In this document: piece after piece, positions 24,101 to 35,059 of the stretch
Layout: every line of letters starts with the position of its first letter
How positions within the stretch are numbered: the first letter of the stretch is position 1
DNA from: Saturnia japonica
Lineage: Eukaryota; Arthropoda; Insecta; Lepidoptera; Saturniidae
Length of the DNA stretch: 64,000 bases
NCBI GenBank assembly: GCA_033032175.1
Contig: CM065309.1
Span: forward strand, 4,712,001-4,776,000
Direction: 5' to 3'
The notes under the pieces: model-generated
Told to the model about the DNA's origin: nothing
The model's input: the letters and a program-made list of their open reading frames with translations, nothing else
Database searches by the model: none
Translations under genes and position numbers: made by a program

Positions 24101-27100
24101 TCATGGTTTCAGATTTTTTCTTATAAATTTACTAATAGAGAGTCATTTCACTCAATTTTACATGACATGGTCCTTGAACTTAATGCTCGGAAAATCGGTA
24201 GTATCATTTGGTACCTAATAGTAGAACCTAGCACCAATACATAAAAAACCCTATTTACAAAATCTAGTTTATCTTAGCGTTTTACAGTTATATTCACCTG
24301 TAACTTTCAGCACGGCTCTTGCATAAAATTATCATTTTCCTTTCAGTACAACTTAAATATTGAATAAAAGCTTGTTTTAAAATTCAGTTGCAAGATTTGA
24401 CCCATGCTAACAAGGTAAGTTAAAAAAAACTTGAAAAATTCAAGTAAAATGTAAGATATTTCTCTCTTTCAAATATTTCTATTGTTTTTTCATAAGGTAT
24501 ACACGATTTATCAATCATTCGAACAATGTCACGTAGTTTCTTCAAGACAGCGTAGGCGTCGCGACGGTCCCGACCCGAAAGCCCGAAACTTCCAAAAATC
24601 TCGGTAACACTTTCGCTCTTATATAACCGTATTATTTACCTTCACTAAGGAAAACAATGGAAAAATAATATCGAAAAGGAAAACGTTACATATTTGTGTT
24701 ATTAAAACTTACGCCGTCGTACCCGAACAAAAGAAAACGTGATTTTCCTATCATCGGTTTCGGATGTATTCTTTGAACAACAATGAAATATTTGATTACT
24801 TACAAAGCACTTAAAAACATTATAGCTATTTTTTTATAAAACAATAAAAAAATAATACACAAATATTTTATAAAGTACTATTATGTCACCGTAACAGCAT
24901 TATCTAAAGAATGATATAGCTAAAAAAAGCATTAGATACATGACATCAATTTCAAATTTTATTATACCACTAGTGGGTACATAGCGACCTGCCAAATTCA
25001 CGTTTATTTACTTTATAAAGTATAAACAATGTGTCGCCGTAATAGCAATATTTTAAAAAATTATGCACCAAAAAAGACGTCTGTAATTCAATTAAAATAT
25101 TGTGTCGCATAGATTTTTCATTGTACTGTAATGACTTAAAACAAGTCGAACAAAACAATCATAATATCTGCAATTAAAAACTATACACCTAATAAATTGC
25201 TTGCTATTGTTCATGCAGTAACTCAGATATTACAATGACATTGAAGATTGATTACATTAAACACTTAATTACTTCACTTTTGTTTTCTTTCATTTCTACG
25301 ATAACATTACATTGCAATTATATAAACAGTAAAACAATAACATATCTTATTTCACGATGGAACAAGAATGGAGCGTAATTACAAAAAACTCATTTGTGCA
25401 TGCATTCATCCTACAGAGCTACCTACAGTTTTGTTATTTACAAATCACATTGTTTCGATTTTCTTATCACAATTAAAATCTATAACGCATCTAAGCATAT
25501 AAAAGTCGCATAAAGATTGTAAAGCGAATACGGTTCAAACCCTTACATATCTTTTATTCGTCCATTTTGAATCGTAGTTGGGCAGACGGTTCCGTGACAA
25601 AAATATACACAAGAAATTCGTATACACTGAAATTATCTACTTACAAAAATAATACAGCTGTACCTATATCTGAAAACGTTATGTAGAATTTAAAATAAAC
25701 ATAAACGATGGTTTTATAGTAACTCGACACCATGTTCGCAAGTTTGAGTCCCAGCATGTATCAACAAATTATGTATGCTTTTAATGCACTATAAAGTAAC
25801 GGCTCTATTCCAAATGGTAAGGGCAGTACAATCCAAAAACAACGACCACCATCGAGTGATCGGCAGTCGCCACTGTCATGCCAGCCTGCATAAATATCTC
25901 TTCATGCCACACTTCAAGGATCCAATGTCGTAAGATAGAGGGAAAACACTGGCCGCATGATGCAGATTCCTCCTTTTCATGGTACGACGACAAAGATTAA
26001 AACATTGAGAATTTATAAATTACATTTATTTAGATCCCGTAACAATTACATAAGTAGCTTTCAAAATAAGGATAATTTATTAAATAACGCTTTCCACGTG
26101 AAGCGTTCACTATAATTCGATCTTCAGACAAATTGTAAGACTTTTATTTACGCAATTTATATCTATAGGTAAATCTTAAGATCACGAAGGATAATTCGAT
26201 AATAAAGTACTGTAATAACATAAATCTCTATTCATTAATCTTCTTTTGTTACTCACCACGTTCAATTAGGTAAAATATATTTAAGTTCTAAAATGTAGTT
26301 TTAGTGACAGACTAAGCTCGAGTTGAGAAAAGAAAATATTCCCTTCCTATAAATAATATACTAAATAAAGATAGTTATAAAAATAAATAAAATTGAAGTG
26401 TCTGTTTGTAATATCAAAATAACAGCTTTTTACTAAATGCAAATGAAAGTATATACTGTACTTATAACAAAACACCAATTTTTTAAATTGTAAAGTTGGT
26501 GTTTTAATGAATAACTTCGGCTACTTCATTTCAGAAAAAGAATTGGGGTTCCGCAATCCGCGCAAATAATAAATTGGGGAAAACGACGATTGTGAGGCGC
26601 GTAGATGGTTTACGCTGAGTAAACCTTAAGTGATAAGATATATATCAAAATAATGTGGTACATCATTGTATATGTCAAATAGACCTATAAAAAAGTCAGC
26701 GAGAGCATATGTCTATCTTCTATGAATCACCCAGAATGAGCATTTTTGTCTTTAAAATAACCGGAAGCGGGGGTGGCACGGTTCGCATCTGTGCTCAATC
26801 GACGGCATTCTGTAGTCCACGCGAGCGCAGCCGCGAGAACAGCTAGTAATATATATTAAATATACTCTACTTTTTACGAACGATGGTCATTTGTGATTAT
26901 GGTCTAACTTTTAAACGATAATATATTAATTACCTACCTTCTTAATTGTTTCTTGCTTAGTATAACAGTCATAAGTGCCAAGTTCGCCGACATGCCGAGC
27001 CCTGAAAGTGCCAACAAAGCAGCAGCACTAGCGGCTCCACCTGGCGGACAGTGTCGCGTGTTGTTGAGAATTGAAGAGTTCGAAGCGCCTGCGGAACCGA

Positions 27101-27139
27101 AGCGCAAATTCGCGCCGATCATAGCCACGGCTGAACCTG
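14997..27139 (-). CDS. Orphan class A-like G protein-coupled receptor, nine joined exons (E2-E10)
   Basis: Exons 27139-26938, 23553-23415, 20751-20635, 19078-18830, 18262-18158, 17990-17760, 16732-16573, 16094-15955 and 15137-14997 all have AG acceptors, GT donors and compatible phases, and read without a stop to TGA. Numbering includes the 14 residues added by the upstream 5' exon (502 aa in total). TM1 is about 44-69 (N61, position 1.50), TM2 81-103 (D89), TM3 from C112, TM4 163-184 (W171), TM5 214-235, TM6 323-344 (FWGP, P337) and TM7 361-380 (NPLLF 373-377). N29 and N34 are N-glycosylation sequons. C112 and C204 could form the TM3-ECL2 disulphide. The cysteines 392-396 after TM7 suggest palmitoylation. 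The tail is proline-rich, then acidic. It should act at the plasma membrane; the ligand is unknown. Position 3.49-3.51 is N-D-S instead of DRY, so coupling may be atypical. The insect orphan subfamily was not identified. Confidence 0.9.
15955..16094 (-). CDS. GPCR exon E9: proline-rich cytoplasmic tail
   Basis: Residues 410-456. The first two bases complete an alanine codon left by E8. Runs such as P-E-P-P-P-A-P-P-P-P make a low-complexity tail that could bind SH3 or WW domains (inference). Acceptor TTGTCAACAG, donor ATG|GTAATT, phase 0. If the donor is not used, translation would add I-T-S-Y-M and a few more residues. Confidence 0.78.
16095..17759 (-). other. GPCR introns 8 and 7
   Basis: 16095-16572 and 16733-17759 separate E9, E8 and E7. 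The latter holds a LINE 3'-end repeat at 16828-16910 (same family as 11725). Nothing else was recognised. Confidence 0.6.
16573..16732 (-). CDS. GPCR exon E8: TM7, helix 8 and cysteine cluster
   Basis: Starts L-Y-F-Q-I-T-L-H-I-S-Y, continuing directly from the previous exon, and contains NPLLF (373-377) at the NPxxY position, so the tyrosine is phenylalanine. The basic helix-8 segment (HRALRR) is followed by C-C-G-C-C, a likely palmitoylation site. Acceptor TTTCTTTGTTTGACAG, donor G|GTAAGC, ends in phase 1. The longest open frame over this exon is a different, spurious one. Confidence 0.88.
17760..17990 (-). CDS. GPCR exon E7: end of ICL3, TM6 and ECL3
   Basis: Residues 280-356. A Gly/Arg-rich basic stretch (FGGGRRLRG, then VRRVRM) leads into TM6, with the Y-I-L-F-W-G-P-L motif that corresponds to the class A FxxCWxP region; P337 is 6.50. 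Acceptor TTTCGCAG|ACA, donor GAA|GTGAGT, phase 0 at both ends. Another open frame across this exon is a shadow. Confidence 0.9.
18158..18262 (-). CDS. GPCR exon E6: part of ICL3
   Basis: 105 bases, phase 0 on both sides, residues 245-279. Acceptor TGCATGCAG|GCT and donor AGG|GTAAGC are good matches to the consensus. The product (A-N-V-E-A-V-R-V ... G-P-R) lies in the third intracellular loop, the usual G-protein contact region. Because it is a cassette of whole codons, it could be alternatively spliced. Confidence 0.8.
18389..18764 (-). other. Coding-like island in GPCR intron 5
   Basis: Two overlapping minus-strand frames read like protein. 18764-18591 follows an acceptor (TTTCATAACAG) in phase 0 and encodes A-V-V-K-L-L-R-Y-P-N-L..., ending N-T-G-Y-L-E-T before TAA. 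18640-18389, in another frame, encodes I-L-R-R-K-S-L-I-V-M-Q-M... and a strongly hydrophobic segment (about SCYTILCILTTLTLAELFIF) with a donor-like GTACGT. The opposite strand has an ATG at 18683 opening M-A-T-E-K-F-V-H-F, with a stop at codon 19. It may be a decayed inserted gene copy, or optional receptor exons; phases do not allow all parts to join the receptor. Confidence 0.3.
18830..19078 (-). CDS. GPCR exon E5: TM4, ECL2 and TM5
   Basis: Encodes C162-K244. W171 is the TM4 tryptophan. ECL2 is rich in Gly, Ser and Tyr and holds C204, the likely partner of C112. TM5 (about 214-235) lacks the common P5.50 and is followed by the basic H-L-R-K-L-H-R stretch opening ICL3. The acceptor is TTGTTTCAG|TGC. 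The donor AAG|GTTTGC is the weakest in the gene; read-through would add nine residues before a stop. Confidence 0.87.
19500..20440 (-). mobile_element. 5'-truncated non-LTR retrotransposon (RTE/Proto2-like) in intron 4
   Basis: The 19624-20436 frame (about 270 codons) holds the reverse transcriptase catalytic box N-I-S-Y-A-D-D-M-V-I-L-S-P, then F-G-L-E-Y-N-V-N-K-S-K, F-K-Y-L-G-H and the C-terminal R-A-L-S-V-R-G-N-M-L and C-S-A-S-G-M-F-A-E-A-R motifs. The N-terminal fingers/palm and the endonuclease are missing, so it is a typical 5' truncation. The 3' end carries a (TAA/ATT)n tail at 19504-19523. It is inserted in the same orientation as the receptor gene, between E5 and E4. Long and open for its remaining length, which suggests a fairly recent insertion. 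The clade name is from motif memory. Confidence 0.85.
20635..20751 (-). CDS. GPCR exon E4: TM3 cytoplasmic half and ICL2
   Basis: 117 bases, phase 0 at both ends, so skipping it would keep the frame. Encodes V123-Q161. Counting from C112, the DRY position is N136-D137-S138. It continues into an unusually acidic second loop (PENEQEQAD). The acceptor is TTTAG|GTG and the donor CAG|GTAAAA. Confidence 0.85.
20820..20985 (+). repeat. tRNA-like SINE fragment
   Basis: Contains GAGCCTGAGCTTTTGATGAA, AGCATTTTCTAATACCCATC and GCTAGCTACCACCC, matching the body of the SINEs at 39660 and 56140. The tRNA-like head is missing. Confidence 0.5.
21755..22606 (+). mobile_element. Nested Helitron-like repeats in intron 3
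   Basis: Head TAATAATATTAAAAATGCG with AAAGTAACTCTGTGT, then two internal copies of a unit with ATAACACATAGGGTACTTTT (22170-22210 and 22330-22370), and a tail GATGAAGTCGCGGGTACCAG + CTAGT at 22605. A 15-16-bp tandem repeat (TATGTTTGGATATTTG) lies at 22063-22106. Confidence 0.6.
23415..23553 (-). CDS. GPCR exon E3: TM2, ECL1 and start of TM3
   Basis: Begins by completing R76, then reads W-S-H-G. It carries D89 (2.50) and the L-P-L-G turn of TM2, with C106 and C112 before TM3. C112 fits the conserved 3.25 disulphide cysteine. The acceptor is a pyrimidine-rich TTTTTTCGCAG and the donor is TTG|GTAAGT. It ends in phase 0. Confidence 0.88.
23945..24240. repeat. LINE 3'-end type repeat, intron 2
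   Basis: Shares AATGTTAAAAC...AAGAAA.TC..TAGGGTTTATC and CATGGTCCTTGAACTTAATG + CTCGGAAAA with 34270-34640. Confidence 0.5.
25800..26010. repeat. Dispersed repeat, copy 3 of 4, intron 2
   Basis: GCCACTGTCATGCCAGCCTG, ATATCTCTTCATGCCACACTTC and GACGACAAAGATTAA align with the copies at 7095, 10060 and 54390. Confidence 0.5.
26385..26849 (+). mobile_element. Helitron-like repeat, family A, copy 1
   Basis: AAATTGAAGTGTCTGTTTGT at the head, TTTTTGTCTTTAAAATAACC and CATTCTGTAGTCCACGCGAG inside, and CAGCTAGT at the end (26849). The same head, interior and tail occur at 43905-44364. The CTAG end followed by T fits Helitron termini. Confidence 0.55.
26938..27139 (-). CDS. GPCR exon E2: extracellular N-terminus and TM1
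   Basis: Encodes residues 9-76 up to the first two bases of the split R76 codon. It contains the glycosylation sequons N29-S-S and N34-N-T, then a hydrophobic alanine/leucine-rich helix with N61 in the G-x-x-x-N context of TM1, ending K-K-Q-L-R-R. The donor is AAG|GTAGGT. The acceptor is a tandem CAGCAG, so the exon may start at 27139 or 27136. The antisense frame is also open but is only its shadow. Confidence 0.85.
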
Positions 27140-27689
27140 CTGGAATTATTTATTATGATAATTGAAATAAATGAAAAATGACGAATACTTTAATGAAGAA
27201 TAATTTATAAAAGCAACATTATTAATTTTGACAATAAGAATTTAATTAATTAGATACAACCTGGCTATTTACATAATATGTCAATGCTATATGTAGTAAC
27301 AGACTATAGCGATTGTTTAAGTGGATTAGATTGAACTGTCGCTAAATATAGGAACCAAAAAAGGAAAAAATCTAAATATCGTAAAACTAACCAACGGGAA
27401 GTAATCAATTGAGAAAAATGATCAGATTTAAAAGAAAAACAAAATGAGCACCTTTTAATGCTTGAATTTACTTGATTGTTTGTAAAGCTGATACATTCTG
27501 AGCATTAAATTGTCATTTATTTTGATAATTGCAATAAAATATCTGTAACATTTGTATAATAAATATGAAATAACCTATCTTATAGGTCCGTAAAATATAA
27601 CAGTAAAGAACGAAATCTGTAATTCTCTGGGGATTTATAATCGATGACAGAATACATTTTGTATGTATATATGTTAATTAGTACGCCAA

Positions 27690-27800
27690 TCACGCACAGT
27701 TCGTAGTAATATCAGCCTGTAAATATCTCCCTGTTGGGTAAAAGCCTCATCCCAAGGGAAGAGACGGGTTTAATTACCACACCAGCTCACGATGTATTGA
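27690..27800. repeat. Short dispersed repeat fragment
   Basis: CTGTTGGGTAAAAGCCTCAT followed by CCCAAGGGAAGAG is close to a phrase common in moth LINE-derived repeats (recognition only). Confidence 0.35.
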
Positions 27801-29509
27801 TAATTTCAAGACCGATAAATTTATAATTATGTATTTTTCCTACTATATTGTGATATTAGAAGTGTAGTAAGTCGACAAATAGACATATGTCCTCACAATG
27901 TTTTCCTTAGATCTAACTATTAGCTATATTATTATATAGCTAATTATTACCCTAAAAATTCGTCTGTAAATGTCATGACTTTACCATACCAACAATACGT
28001 TATAAATTATAATTATAAAATATAGTTTGATTAGCAAATCTAAGTAATTAAACATCCCGTCATCATATCTTAATAATGCTAGCTCACTGAAATAATAAAC
28101 GGAATCATCAATTACCTGCCGACATTTTGACGAGACGTCCGTTCTCAATGGGTACTCGACGTCGAATGCAATGAATCAATGTGGCAGCCAATCAGGACGC
28201 ATACCATCCCCCCACCAGCCCATTGCATTTTTGCACCGATAATGTTTTCCATTGGCATTTTACTCACTTTATAACTAGTTGTGCCTCGTTGTGCACTGTC
28301 CAGTTTAACTTTACACACTTTGAATACTTATTTTCTCAACTGTACTTTATTTTAAACTTTTTTTACATTAATTATATTTATTTTCAGCTGCAATTTATAA
28401 CATTGTTGTAATATATTACATAACATCCACAAATATGCTTGAGGTGACTAATTTAAATGTATTATGTATAAAATACCAGTATTAAGTTGGTTTTTTTTTT
28501 CAATATTTTCCTGTTTGAAGCTTTTTTAGTTAATGGTGTTTTTGTTTTATAAAACACGTATATATTGTATAAGTAATATAAATATTAACATGATAACTGA
28601 GATAAAATTTATACAGAAATGTATCTTGAAAGCATGCTCCACGGTCGTGTGCTGTTCCTCCAAAAGTGTCATTGTACGAACATGTTCATTATTAAAATAC
28701 ATGAGACTGTATGTAATCAGCATGTTATAAACTAATGTAATAAAGGACATATTATAAAAAGAACGAATATTAATTTCAATAAAAAACCGGTTAAAATCCT
28801 AACAACCACGAATTAAGTAGTTAATGCTATTTACTGAACAAATTTTGCCTTCAACTTGTTTTTCCTAGTTCGCAAAGTGACCATTAGCAAAATCCCACAG
28901 AGTAAATAAACCCTTTGTTCAATTAAATCATTTATTCCAAAGAAGAAAAACAAAGTCTTATTTTCTCGTGTAAATATTTTTCTGAGGCAATCAACTCGAC
29001 CGTGTAATATTATCTAAACAACAGTATAGATTTTCACATAATTAAATTGAATTTTTGCATTATATATCCATCCATAAGGAGGGATGATACACTAATATTT
29101 GATGTAAAAGAAAAACATAATGAAAAAACTAAACCGCTTTAAGAAATACTCTTGTGCTATCACAATTTAGCAAGAAAAATTAAGAACTAAGATTTCCCTG
29201 TATTTGCCAATAGGTCATGGGCTTGGCAGGCTTATTAAACCCGTACCTTCCGCCGAGAAGAAACCGTTACCTAGCAGTATGAAATTTACAGATTTGGAAT
29301 CTATGTAGGTAGTCAAGTTTGCGGAAGCGCTGTATTAATAAAAAAAACTAATACAAAACTTTTTAATTAAACTAATTTAAATATAATGAAATATGATAAT
29401 GATTAATTAGGTACTAATTTTACGAGTGTACGGACAGATCGGGATACCCTGCACGAATGCTCGCACTTGCTAAGCCTATAACTAAACTTAACTATTGTTC
29501 CCATCTATG

Positions 29510-30203
29510 CTATTATTATAAAGCTGAAGAGTTTGTTTATCTGGTTGTACACGCTAATCTCAGGAACTACTGGTCCGAATGGAAAAATGTTTCAGTTGTG
29601 GATAGCCTATTTATCGAGGAAGGCTATATAACATCAGGCGATTATAATCAATAGGAGCGAAGCATCAATGAAAAATGTTGCCAAAACGGGAAAATTTTAT
29701 TTCTTTTGAGAGCTTCCGTTGCGTTCGCTGCGTAAATTATTAAAGCTACTCAACAATCGTGCGCGATGGAATTGTTTCTCTTAAAAAGTTCTAAAAAAAG
29801 TCCGCGATAGCATATGACTATCTTTTAAGATTCACTCAATATAACCTTTTTTATGGTAATAAAATTTGTTTTAAAATAATGGATTATTTGCGAAGGTATT
29901 TTATGTACATGGTATTAATTCTTATCAAAATAAATACGTTATTCATCACAAGTATTTAATTTTGAACAAAATTGCATTTGACAATAATTGATTTAAATGA
30001 ATATCTTAAGAGATATCACAGTTTTAAAATAACTCGGCAGTAAAATAATGATCAAGTACCGCGAGCGCATTTTTATTATGCAGAATAATGTGGGAAGCGG
30101 GCGGCACCTAATAATACAGTGCCTACAACTCACTCTCTCTAACCCTTTCTCTCTCTCTCTCTTACATGATGCAGACGAAGTTGCGCGGATCAGCTAGTGA
30201 GTT
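29510..30203 (+). mobile_element. Helitron-like repeat, family B, near full length
   Basis: Head TTATTATAAAGCTGAAGAGT followed by TTGTTTATCTGG..CGCTAATCTCAGGAAC, middle GGAGCGAAGCATCAATGAAA, and end GATGCAGACGAAGTTGCGCG + GATCAGCTAGT. A CT-rich microsatellite lies at 30140-30172. The family-B head also occurs, eroded, at 58985-59210. Confidence 0.6.
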
Positions 30204-30695
30204 ATACGGATGTTACCGGGAATCATTATGCTTACACGTCGTTTCCATAAGAACAGGTTGTAATAGTTTGTCCCGGTGACCGCTTAACTATAGTGTATAT
30301 ATAATAAAAAAGTATGTAGTTTACAAAAACTAAAAAAAAACACGTTATTATCACGCACTAATAATTATAAAACGTCTATTGGCTTCATCAACAGACCCTC
30401 GTTACCAAGCCCAATTTATTGTGCTCGTGAAAACAAATCATATGAGCCTAAATTCAAGGGGTTCGTCAGTAGCCACTGAAGAGTTCTACTATCGATCTCC
30501 TGATTCCACATCATATTAGCTCCAAGATATTAATTATAGTTTTCTCATTCGAACTACATATACATACAAAGTTTAATTCTGATACGACAATCAGAAAAGT
30601 AGGTTAAAGCTGACTTGTAACATTTGATTACATTGTTTGTTGGATAAAAGTGAAATTAATTAACAAAAGCGTGTTAAAAACTGATATTGGTATAT

Positions 30696-31530
30696 AATGT
30701 ACTAGCGGTGTGCCCGCGGCTCCGCAAGCGTTTATAGTTAGGCAGTAGTTATTTACATCCCGTAACTTTATTTTTACCCATATTGCTGACAATGAGGAAT
30801 GGCGTGTATTTCCCGTGTACAATTTTCATCAAATAATTCTTTTTATTTCTTTCTTACCAAAAGCATAAATAAGAATATCCCTAATTTGAGACATGATAGG
30901 TTTTTCATACAAACCTTCACCCAAGCTTTATATTCACCATATATGGAATAACACAATGAAATAATTCACTTGTAGCAAAACTGTATATTCCAGATAATTT
31001 ACAATAGGTATATCGCTTAGAATATATAAACTCTTGCGAACCGCGAGTGACAGCGCACGTCATATTTCTATCATAAAATAAAACAGTAATTATTCCGTAC
31101 TGCATATTTAAAGAGTTTAAAAACACTTCAGCCAATCTTAAAAATTATACTGAGCTATCATTTAATAGCTAATTATTAGAAATACAATACATTTCTTTAT
31201 AAAGTATAACAATGTCAATAAATCAACAAACCAGATAGATAATCAACAAACTGGTTGGTGGTATAGCAGCCGATGTTATTTCACCAATATAGCGCATGCG
31301 CATTTGGTGTTCCCATATTTTGTTCATAGAAAATTTCATCCCCTATTTTCTACCCTTAAAGTTTTATTTTCGCTACAAAAAGTACCCTACGTGCTTTCCC
31401 AAGGTCCAATCTATCTCTATAGCAGAATTCATCAAAATTTGTTCTGTGGTCTAGGCGTGAAAACGTAACAGACAGACAGACAGACCTCTGAACTCTTTAC
31501 TTTCGCATTTATAATATTAGTATGGATATA
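30696..31530 (-). mobile_element. Helitron-like repeat in reverse orientation
   Basis: Begins ACTAGCGGTGTGCCCGCGGC on the plus strand (the inverted tail) and ends ATTTATAATATTAGTATGGA (the inverted head), after a run of CAGA units and TTTACTTTCGC. The two ends define one element of about 0.83 kb. Confidence 0.6.
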
Positions 31531-32761
31531 CAATTATACATACAACACCGTTTGACCGATCACTATGAAAGTTGGTAGATCTAAGTGTTTTTTAATGGGG
31601 ACCGTTTATATGCTATTCCTAAACGCAATAAGTGGCTCTCTGATCGAGTTCTTTATTGGTAAAAGTAAAAAATGTGTACGGATACAGCTACTACATTATA
31701 AATTAAATCTTGTATGATTATAGAAAGGAATTAATAATGTCTCAAGACCCCCTTCAATATAGAAATAATATCTGTCCACATAGTAAGGTTGCATGTATGT
31801 TGATTTTATTTGACAAGGGTCACACGCATAATGTGAAGCGGTTGGTTAATATGAATAAATTCATTCCAAGGACGCCTTTACTGAAATTGGATTTTATATG
31901 GGCAACATATTTTCTTGACGCTTTCACTGTACCTTCCTGCTGTGCGTGAATAAACAAAATTATTTTCATCGAATGAAACTATTATATACAGCAAGCATAC
32001 CAATAATACAATTTATAATTACTAGATAATGTACCCTTATTGGTTTCGTTATTTTACTTACGGTCGATAAATAAAACGAAATATGAAAAATTCATTTATT
32101 TGGATGATTTATTAATGTTTCCATGATCGAATCCGCGACACGATTCAATATAAGATGCGCGCACATATTGCGCTGAGAGGCAACACAACGAAGAGATGTA
32201 TGACACAGAAAAATTTCTCTGGAGATATCGCTTTACTTGGGGCATATCTATATATATTCATAATTTGTATCAGATGATTACCTAATATGATTGCCATTTG
32301 TCAACGTCCAAACGACAGACCATGAAAAATATAGCCAAAGAATTATAAGGAACCGTGTTCCGTTGTGAACTTAACTGTAAAACCCAAATAAGAAATAGAA
32401 ACGTTGCAGTACTGCAGGGTGTCAGGTGATCACTACTAGATACGACGACATCTGGCGTAACACCTGCAATTGAGGCCTCCTTAAACGTGTCGCGTTCCGG
32501 GAATATCCAGTGTAGATCCTGTAATCCAATGACGTTTTATAAATAGACGCGTTATACCCTCACTAAAATCAATTTGAAAACATTACAAATTTTGTTATCA
32601 CAATTTTGAAACAAAAGCGATAGAAAATCACAGCGTAAGGCGGAAACTCTGTTGTCAAAAAAGGATAAAAGTTTGTTCTCGCTCACGCCGGTATCAAGTT
32701 GAAAGTGAACTGAGGGCAGTTGCCCACCATTCATGATGGCGTGTAAAGAGCGTTTATTCCG

Positions 32762-33022
32762 TAACATTCCATCACGCTTGTATTCCCCGAAGGGTTAAGC
32801 AGAGGTGTACTAATGTACACCCACAGTTCGACGAGAATGTTTTTAGGCCTTACGTAATAGAGGGCGAGCCTATTGCCATTAATCGGGCACAAAGCCAAAC
32901 CTTGAGCTGCTATTGAGAATTTCATAGGAAAAACCCAATAACATATTGCTCGACCTGGGTATCGAAACCAGGATCTCGGGCATAGCAGTCGATCTTGTGA
33001 CCACTAGGCTAATGAGGCAGTT
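32762..33022 (-). repeat. tRNA-derived SINE, type 2, copy 1
   Basis: Minus strand: CTGCCTCATTAGCCTAGTGG (A-box region), then CTGGTTTCGATACCCAGG (B box), then a body shared with 47397-47645. The head resembles a tRNA but lacks a foldable acceptor stem. Same orientation as the other copy. Confidence 0.65.
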
Positions 33023-34269
33023 AACTACATAACATACATAACACAGAACAGATTAACTATATAAATGCTCCTATAAAAATTAAAAAGCAATATGTTAGCT
33101 CCGACGCACGACTGGATTTTACTTCTTATGTATGATTCTGTATACACATTGGTTTCAAAGTGAAAGGTGCGCAAGGCACTTTGCTCAGAAAAACGTAACG
33201 CTTATGAGTTAATTTCACTCCTCATAAAATTTCCATACCGGGGGTCTAATATGAAAAATCGATTCTAAAGTAGTAAACGCCTAAAAACGCGAAAAATCAT
33301 TAACAAATAATAATGATATATGTCAGGAACTCACTTAGGTTTAAGTTTTTAGTTAAGTAAACTTCTTTCTGTCTCCAGTAACTCGACCATATATTTCTTT
33401 GTATAAAATTTTGTAGGTAAGTAATGAAAAACTGTTTCACAAAAGTATGGACCAAAAGACTTAAAATTTATGGACCGAACACTAACTTGTCAGTTGCGTG
33501 TCTTATTTACTAAATTAACTAATAACTATGACAGTATTTACAAAAACGGTTTCGAAGTTTTAAAATATCACGGGTTTTTTTTTAAATCGGAAGCTTTATT
33601 ATAAGTAATAATTTTAAGTAAATATTTTAAAAGCGAGTACTACAATAAGAAGCAAAACGGTAATTTATATTTTAAAAACCTCTAAAATACACTATGCAGT
33701 CAGCGACATAAATAAATTTCAAATTAAGTCCGACCTTGAACACCCATAAAAACAACCAGACAACATCTGAGATTATGTTTTTTTTTTGCAATTCGCACAA
33801 ATAATTCTATTTCTCCTAGAAAAACGAACGCTAAGAGAAGATTCTACAACTAAGTGCTCGTTTTTACTAGAACTGAACTAGTGAAAGCGCCGGACATCCA
33901 ACCAAACTGTGTTTTTTATCATGCTAACTAGAGTCATTAGATTTCTCGAGTAAGTTTTTTATAATATATTCCTATATAATACTCTAATACAATAGCTTTT
34001 TACATTATAAGGTTGATTTTAAATCCTAGTCCCTTGAATTATAATTTTATTACGTATTTATTTTTTATATTTGTTGTTGATGTTGGTTAGATCAGTGGCA
34101 GTAGTGATGTCATCCCTGATTGTTCCATGAACACTGTACATACTGTCAAAAATTTACTATAATATAGCTCACACAGTGCCTTAAATATAATAAAAAATGA
34201 GTCTAGAGTTTTTATACATTACATTCGATACCATCATCAAAATATCTTAATATAAAGTTTATATTTAAT

Positions 34270-34640
34270 TTAAAATATTCTTTTTTACTTCACTTTTAGA
34301 TCATAAAAATTCACTTATGAATGTTAAAATATTACTACCGGTTCAGAAAATATTTCAGTAATTGAGAAGTGCCGAAAAGAAAATCTCTCGGGTTTATAAA
34401 CTTTTAAGCTGTGTAAATAAATATGTACAGTTGATAATTATATTATTTTAGTGGATGTACAAGAAAGAGGAAGTAATTTCTAGATATTACTATCAGCCAC
34501 GTAATGCTCCTAATACCTTTTCATGTTAAAACTTGCATGGCATGGTCCTTGAACTTATTGCCCGGAAAATTCGGTAATGTACTGAGGAATAATATTATAA
34601 AACCTAACGCTATTACTTCAAAAATTTTATTGGTCTTATT
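34270..34640. repeat. LINE 3'-end type repeat
   Basis: AAAATTCACTTATGAATGTT, CTACCGGTTCAGAAAATATT and CATGGCATGGTCCTTGAACT + TATTGCCCGGAAAATTC, shared with 23945-24240. Confidence 0.5.
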
Positions 34641-35059
34641 TGCGTTTATTTCTATTATTAAAACTATACCGGTCATTATCGCGAAAGAGTTTTGTCTCGT
34701 TATTAATTTAGGTTAATGTTAAAATCAGTTTCTTTTATTGACTCAGAAGTACAACTCGCTACTATTTTATTTTTTCAGTAATTTAATTTTTAAATCCCTA
34801 AACAACGTAAATTAAATAAAAACAAACAAACAGCGTACTCTAGATGGAAAAATATGAACCTGTCACAAAAGGTAAAGCTTGAATTACATTAAAATTATTA
34901 TACAATAGAAACCTCACCGGAGGAGAACTTAGGAAAATTAAATTTTCATGAATTATAACACTCGAAAGAGTAGGAAAGTTAATCCAGTGGTAGTTGTAGG
35001 ACCACTTTAAACGACCCAGTAACCTCGCGCTGGGAAATGAATGAGGCAACAACTAAACC

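Noticed and set aside
26953..27165. Plus-strand 70-codon ORF
   Set aside because: Antisense shadow of receptor exon E2; no independent support.
32940..33022. Genuine tRNA gene
   Set aside because: A and B boxes are present, but no acceptor stem or anticodon arm can be drawn, and the sequence continues into a SINE body found twice.
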